Assembly: GCA_003024785.1 (NCBI GenBank)
Contig: PUQB01000541.1
Span: forward strand, 79,632 to 143,631
Reading direction: 5' to 3'
Origin: Selaginella tamariscina
Lineage: Eukaryota; Streptophyta; Lycopodiopsida; Selaginellales; Selaginellaceae
DNA length: 64,000 nt
Made by a program: the position numbers and the translations under genes. This document shows, in pieces, positions 59,755 through 64,000 of this stretch. The notes under the pieces were generated by a model. It made no database searches, had not been told where the DNA came from, and worked only from the letters and a program-made list of their open reading frames with translations. How positions within the stretch are numbered: position 1 is the stretch's first letter; the number at the start of each line of letters is the position of its first letter.

Positions 59755-60301
59755 TTTGTCTTTTTTAAGGTACAAAACAATTCTAAAAAATAAGCCCTTG
59801 TTTTTGTAAAAAGTAGTTAACATACCAGGGTTGAACATGGGTTTGTTTTCTTAACTTGTAGTTATTATAGTTAGTATACCTTGTAATATTCTTTTATTTA
59901 CTCTTGTTTGTAGTGTTGTTTGTTTAGTAGTAATTTCCTTTGTTTTTCATATAGTTTATTTTCTTTGTTTTTGGGTTTGTTTACTACATTGTATTTACAA
60001 GTTGTTGTGATGGTTGTTTATAACATAGCTTTTTGTGTTTTTTTTTATAACTCTAAGCTTTCATTTATTAAACTAAACAGCAAACATTAAATCTCTAATT
60101 TCCCACTTCTCTTTCTTCCAAGCTTTTTCAGGGATAATAATTACTCCCTGCTGAATGCATTCAAATGCAAACCTTCTAAAAACTTCATTTTGCATCAGTT
60201 TTGGCTCCAATGTAAAGTTGAAGCTACCTTTTTTTTCTCCTGTAATCTCTGTGCACCGCTAGTGACATCATTAATCTTCACAAGCCTGGCACCTGAAACA
60301 T
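59755..60301. other. T-rich intergenic stretch
   Basis: No gene recognised; T-rich DNA that is probably the 3' flank of the minus-strand gene starting at 60302. Confidence 0.5.
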
Positions 60302-63300
60302 TCAAAACCAGGCAGCAACAACCTTGTGCTCAAAAGGAGAACGAGAATTTAAATTTGCTTCCCAATCTGAAGGCAAGTCCTCAACAATCGTTACAGAAAT
60401 CTGGTAATAAATAACAATATTAAAAGACAAAAAAGAGAAAAACAAAAAACCTGAGAGTTGTCTTTGACTTGTTTATGAGGAGCTTGAGCTCGAGACATGG
60501 AAGGCAGTCGTTGCTTATACATGTTAGATCGTTGGAGGTTCCTCTGTTTCCTAGTGGCCTATATAAGGCAAATAAATGATTAAAAGAAATTAAGAAAGTG
60601 AAACAGGACCTGAACATTGTCTTCAACTTGTTTACTCATCATTAAAGGGGAGTGGTTTGTTTTGTGCATCTCAAAGCTTTTTTGTTGGTTGCAAGCCTTC
60701 ATCAAAAAATTTTAGAATGAAAACTCTACAAAAGCAAGAAGTTGAACTCCAACCTTTTGTATGCGTGACAATGGATATTTGATGATCCACCCCTGACCGG
60801 ATAAATCGCCAAAAAACCTCCACGTCAGGCTCAGGTGGATATGGAAGTTTCTCAGTAGCAAAAACTGGATCAACAGAAAGGATAGCAACCCGAACATCAT
60901 TTGTCCCAAGTAGTTGATGATGTACTGTGGAGTTTGGATCACAATTGTCAATTGTTCCTACTGCCACGACATCGCCCTTGTTGTTGAGGAGTAGAACTTC
61001 ATCACCGTTTGCAACATATGGAACTTCTTCGTTATGGTCATGTGGAATATGCTCATTATTGTCAATCTTATCCTATAAAACACAAACCATGAAACATTAA
61101 GTAAATCATGCCATATGGTTACCTCATTTTCATTTTGTTTCCAAATCATTTTGGGTTGGGTAGGAGCCTTTGCCTGAAATTAAAAGGCATCTTCAAATAT
61201 TAAGTTTTAGAAAATGGCTTATACTTACAGCTTGCATGTTTTGCATGTCGACTACAACCTGTTGCACCTATAAAAGCATATTATATTATTACATGTTGAA
61301 ATTTCAAAAAGACTTACATTTTGTTGGTTATCATTTTCTAATGTGGAAGGAGTGGGTTGATTAATATCAGAATTTCCCTGATCACATGACTAGTAAGATA
61401 TGGTCAATGCATTTGTATTGAATTTCTAACTACATACCTGCTTAGATTGTCTCCTCTTCTGGGTAATAATTGCAATGTCCACCTATATAACACATAGCGA
61501 AAATCGTCAATACAAGTCAACAAACATGAAAAACTTCCAACCAACCTCTTTGCTAGTCCGGTGCAATTTGGCTGACGAAGATCTTGTCTGCTAAAGTAAC
61601 AAAACACATTATTTAGATTTATGTGAATTGAACTCAACAACCAACCTCTTCATCGTCTTCTTGCAAATTAGATTGTACATTAGGTGTGCTTGTTGGTTTG
61701 GGTACATTCTGCTTGTTAACATGTGTACTAGTTTGCATACTATTTTGTGCTTCTTCTGTATCATCACAAGTCCTTGTAAAAAATTCCTACATGAAATATA
61801 CATAAGAAATGAATACTATAATGAGAAGAATGTACTACACCTGGTCAGCATGTGACATTTGTTCTACATGCCTTTCTTTGTCTTGCTTATGATGTGTTCT
61901 TGTAGTGGAAAAAACCTACACAATGGACATACAAATTAGAAAAAAATAAATCAAAGTGGTTGCACATGATTAGCCTGTGATGTGCTCTCTAAAGGCCTCA
62001 CTATGTCGTCTTTATCACTTGTTTCAAGGGATTTTACCTATGCAAATGTTTAGTTAATTAATAAATATGACAATAAGCTAGTAAAAAGATGTACTACACC
62101 TGTGGAGCTTGTGACATGTTTCCAGAATGTGCGCCTTTGTTTTGCTTATCAAGTAACCTCCTTGAAATAACCTACACAAACATGGATGCATTGTGAAGAC
62201 AAAAATTACATTCAAGAAATTCACCTCCTCAGTCTTCTCAACACTCCTGAATTGAGAATCATTTGGATTTAACTCTGATGGTTCCAAGTCATCCTCATAA
62301 GCTAACTTTGTTAAACACTCTGGCCACAAGACAATCTGCTGCAACTCTAATGTCGAGAGTCTTTGACCTATCAAAGGTACATTGCTTGTTTTACCATCAA
62401 TGGATAGAGAAGTTATCCGTGCTCGTAAACAAGGAATCTCATCTACTTCCAATCCTTCCACGATTGCAAATCCAATAATATCTAACTGGCTCTTATAATA
62501 GCTTGGCTTCTCCAATCTAGCTTCAAAAAAGTCGCACAAAAAAATGTAAAAGCTTGCCAGGCATAGAGAAATCACCAGAGTAAAGAATGACCTCTGACTC
62601 ACCAACTTGTACACAGGTAAATCAGGCTTCCTTCGCTCCACCTTTGTCAAATTGTGCCTTTGGTTTGCTAAGACATTTACAACCATCTTGTTGATGAATT
62701 TCTCTGGACACTCATAAACCACATCTTCACCATCCTCAATAGGGAATACAATAGGTGGCAAATCTCCTCGCAACTTTATCTTCTTCACCAAAGTCTCTTT
62801 CTTCACATGCCACAACTGGTTTTGTTTGTGTTTCTCAAAATTTGGCTCTGTGAAAAGCGGGAATGTTTTGTACACTCATCACGAATGATTCTTGCGCAAG
62901 CCACCCGAGAATTCCACTGATCTATATACCCACTATTCTTTAAAGCCCATTTTCCAGCACATTTGCCTTCTTCGTAATCTCCTTCTATGCGCCAACAATC
63001 TTCCTGGAGAGGGACAACACCAATTTGTATTCTATTTGTCCTACGCCGTTTCTCATTCATGCTGATCATGAGGTTGCCTTCTGTAGGAGTTGTAGGCCGA
63101 CCAATAGAGTTGCTTTGCTTCCTCTTCCCACAAGTTGAAGGGTTTCCTGATGGAGTCTTCAACCACTTTCTTTGTTGAACAGATTCAGTTCTCATTTTGC
63201 TCGTATTTGGCTGGGAAAAACAATCCAAATGCTGGTTGCTTGACAAATCTGCAACTTGTTGCATGATACCCTTTGCTAGTCCTAATGAACACCCCAAGCT

Positions 63301-63832
63301 CCTCCAATCCATCTCAGTCATTTGAAACAAGGATGAGCCATATATGCCATTTTCCTCACACACCTTCTGAATGAGGGCTGAATCCCTGGTAAACCTAGAT
63401 TGAAGCCATTCGATTACATCCGCAGTCTCCCATTCCTTTGCTAGCTCCACTGTACCCATGGCTCGACGCTTGGGCCTCTCAAACTCAGTGGACTCTGAAT
63501 CACCGCGGCCCTCCAAGATCTACAACAAATAAAAGATGAAAACCTAATAAATGATCAAATGGCCAGAAACAGACCTGCTCATATGAGAGAAGATGTGTCC
63601 TCAAGCATAGAAAACTGGACTTGCAGCCACTATGGCATTTCCCTAAATTATGAACTACGCCTATGGAAAAGCATTGTTGTGCCCTAGACCTTGCATAGTT
63701 ATTGCGGCAGTGCAATGGACTTGGCACGTGTGATGAGGCCTCTTTGGCTATAAACCCTAAGGGTAGGAATTGTTTACATCGACGACTTATGAATTTAAGA
63801 GATTGTGTAGATTCCTTCCCGCTTGTATGCAT
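60302..63832 (-). CDS. Multi-exon gene with SAM-like N-terminal domain and tandem mini-exons; function unknown
   Basis: Exons on the minus strand, by GT-AG borders: about 63832-63575, 63519-62603, 62520-62225, 62171-62100, 62037-61966, 61915-61841, 61786-61646, 61587-61546, 61482-61438, 61389-61318, 61267-61229, 61173-61123, 61072-60754, a short exon ending 60610, 60558-60451, 60400-60302 (TGA). The second exon has a SAM-like fold pattern: ETADVIEWLQSRF, ENGIYGSSLFQMTEMDW, LGCSLGLAKGIMQQV. This exon needs one -1 shift near 62880. Exon 61072-60754 has a conserved-looking module (GDEVLLLNNKGDVVAVGTID, LPYPPEPDVEVFW), possibly related to the C-terminal module of plant transposase-like proteins. 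Most middle exons are whole-codon (phase 0) and 39-141 bp. The joins at 62603/62520 and after 60754 do not keep phase, so those borders are uncertain. The start is tentative: ATG 63832 or, in exon 2, ATG 63459. Confidence 0.6.
61841..62171 (-). repeat. Three tandem, homologous phase-0 mini-exons (72, 72 and 75 bp)
   Basis: Exons 62100-62171, 61966-62037 and 61841-61915 each start with Val, have Ser at position 3, and end in a Ser-x-Ala-x-Gln/His pattern (MSQAPQ, TSQANH, MSHADQ). The first and third align over their length (KQNK/KQDK, then H and MS). Intron borders are also alike (GTGTAGTAC donor context in two of them). They look like duplicated units of exon plus intron. Confidence 0.7.
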
Positions 63833-64000
63833 TTTCTTTTGAACCCTAACCCTACATCCCACTCAAGCTTTATGTCATAAATGCAATGCCATGCTGGCAA
63901 TCCCTTTTCTTAATCAAGTGACACATGGTAAGATCGAACTCATTGTCAAGGCAACTCGGAAGCATTTATAGAATGGATGATTAATTTAAAAAAAAATTCA
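63833..64000. other. Window end, upstream of the minus-strand gene
   Basis: Short stretch with AAACCCTAA-like words near 63839-63853; probably 5' flank of the gene. No gene seen. Confidence 0.4.

Overview
The window reads as nuclear DNA of a land plant. Evidence: Ty1/copia and Ty3/gypsy LTR retrotransposons with plant-type primer-binding sites (initiator-tRNA-Met-like TGGTATCGAAGC / TGGTATCGGAGC), a TSO1/tesmin-like CXC regulator, a cinnamoyl-CoA-reductase/DFR-like dehydrogenase, a possible CLE-like secreted peptide, a TFIP11/STIP-type G-patch splicing factor and a Gemin2 homologue. Several introns are very short (54-82 bp), and there is a Crinkler/RHS-type P-loop ATPase remnant. Together these make me lean towards a seed-free plant (lycophyte or bryophyte), but that placement is inference. 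LAYOUT. 1-2046: broken Crinkler/RHS-type NTPase gene with a PHD finger in its middle. 2047-4042: AT-rich spacer. 4043-12060: chromodomain gypsy fragment split by a 7-kb non-coding LTR element (A, minus strand). 12190-16250: an LTR relic, then AT-rich DNA. 16253-26649: the gene island, all on the + strand: TFIP11/STIP-like, CCR-like, CXC/TSO1-like, a tiny CLE-like peptide gene, Gemin2-like. 27262-34373: an old copia relic, then a copia element with 170-bp LTRs and perfect target duplications. 35870-59754: a retrotransposon nest of two gypsy copies of one lineage, two more copies (B and C) of the non-coding LTR family, a third gypsy tail and a truncated gag-protease. 60302-63832: a many-exon minus-strand gene with a SAM-like N-terminus and tandem phase-0 mini-exons. 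HOW IT FITS TOGETHER. Two gene-island products (TFIP11-like and Gemin2-like) belong to the splicing machinery, but nothing shows co-regulation. The most striking points are: (i) the A/B/C family has about 1.6-1.8-kb LTRs and a 3.6-kb non-coding interior that is almost a continuous chain of short perfect hairpins; (ii) a PHD finger sits inside the Crinkler-type gene; (iii) a 51-aa two-exon secreted peptide ends in VPSGPDPSGN; (iv) single-base frame breaks, nearly all -1, run through otherwise intact genes and restore intron phase exactly when counted. Point (iv) argues for residual consensus deletions in the assembly rather than true pseudogenes. All calls come from reading the sequence; no database search was run.
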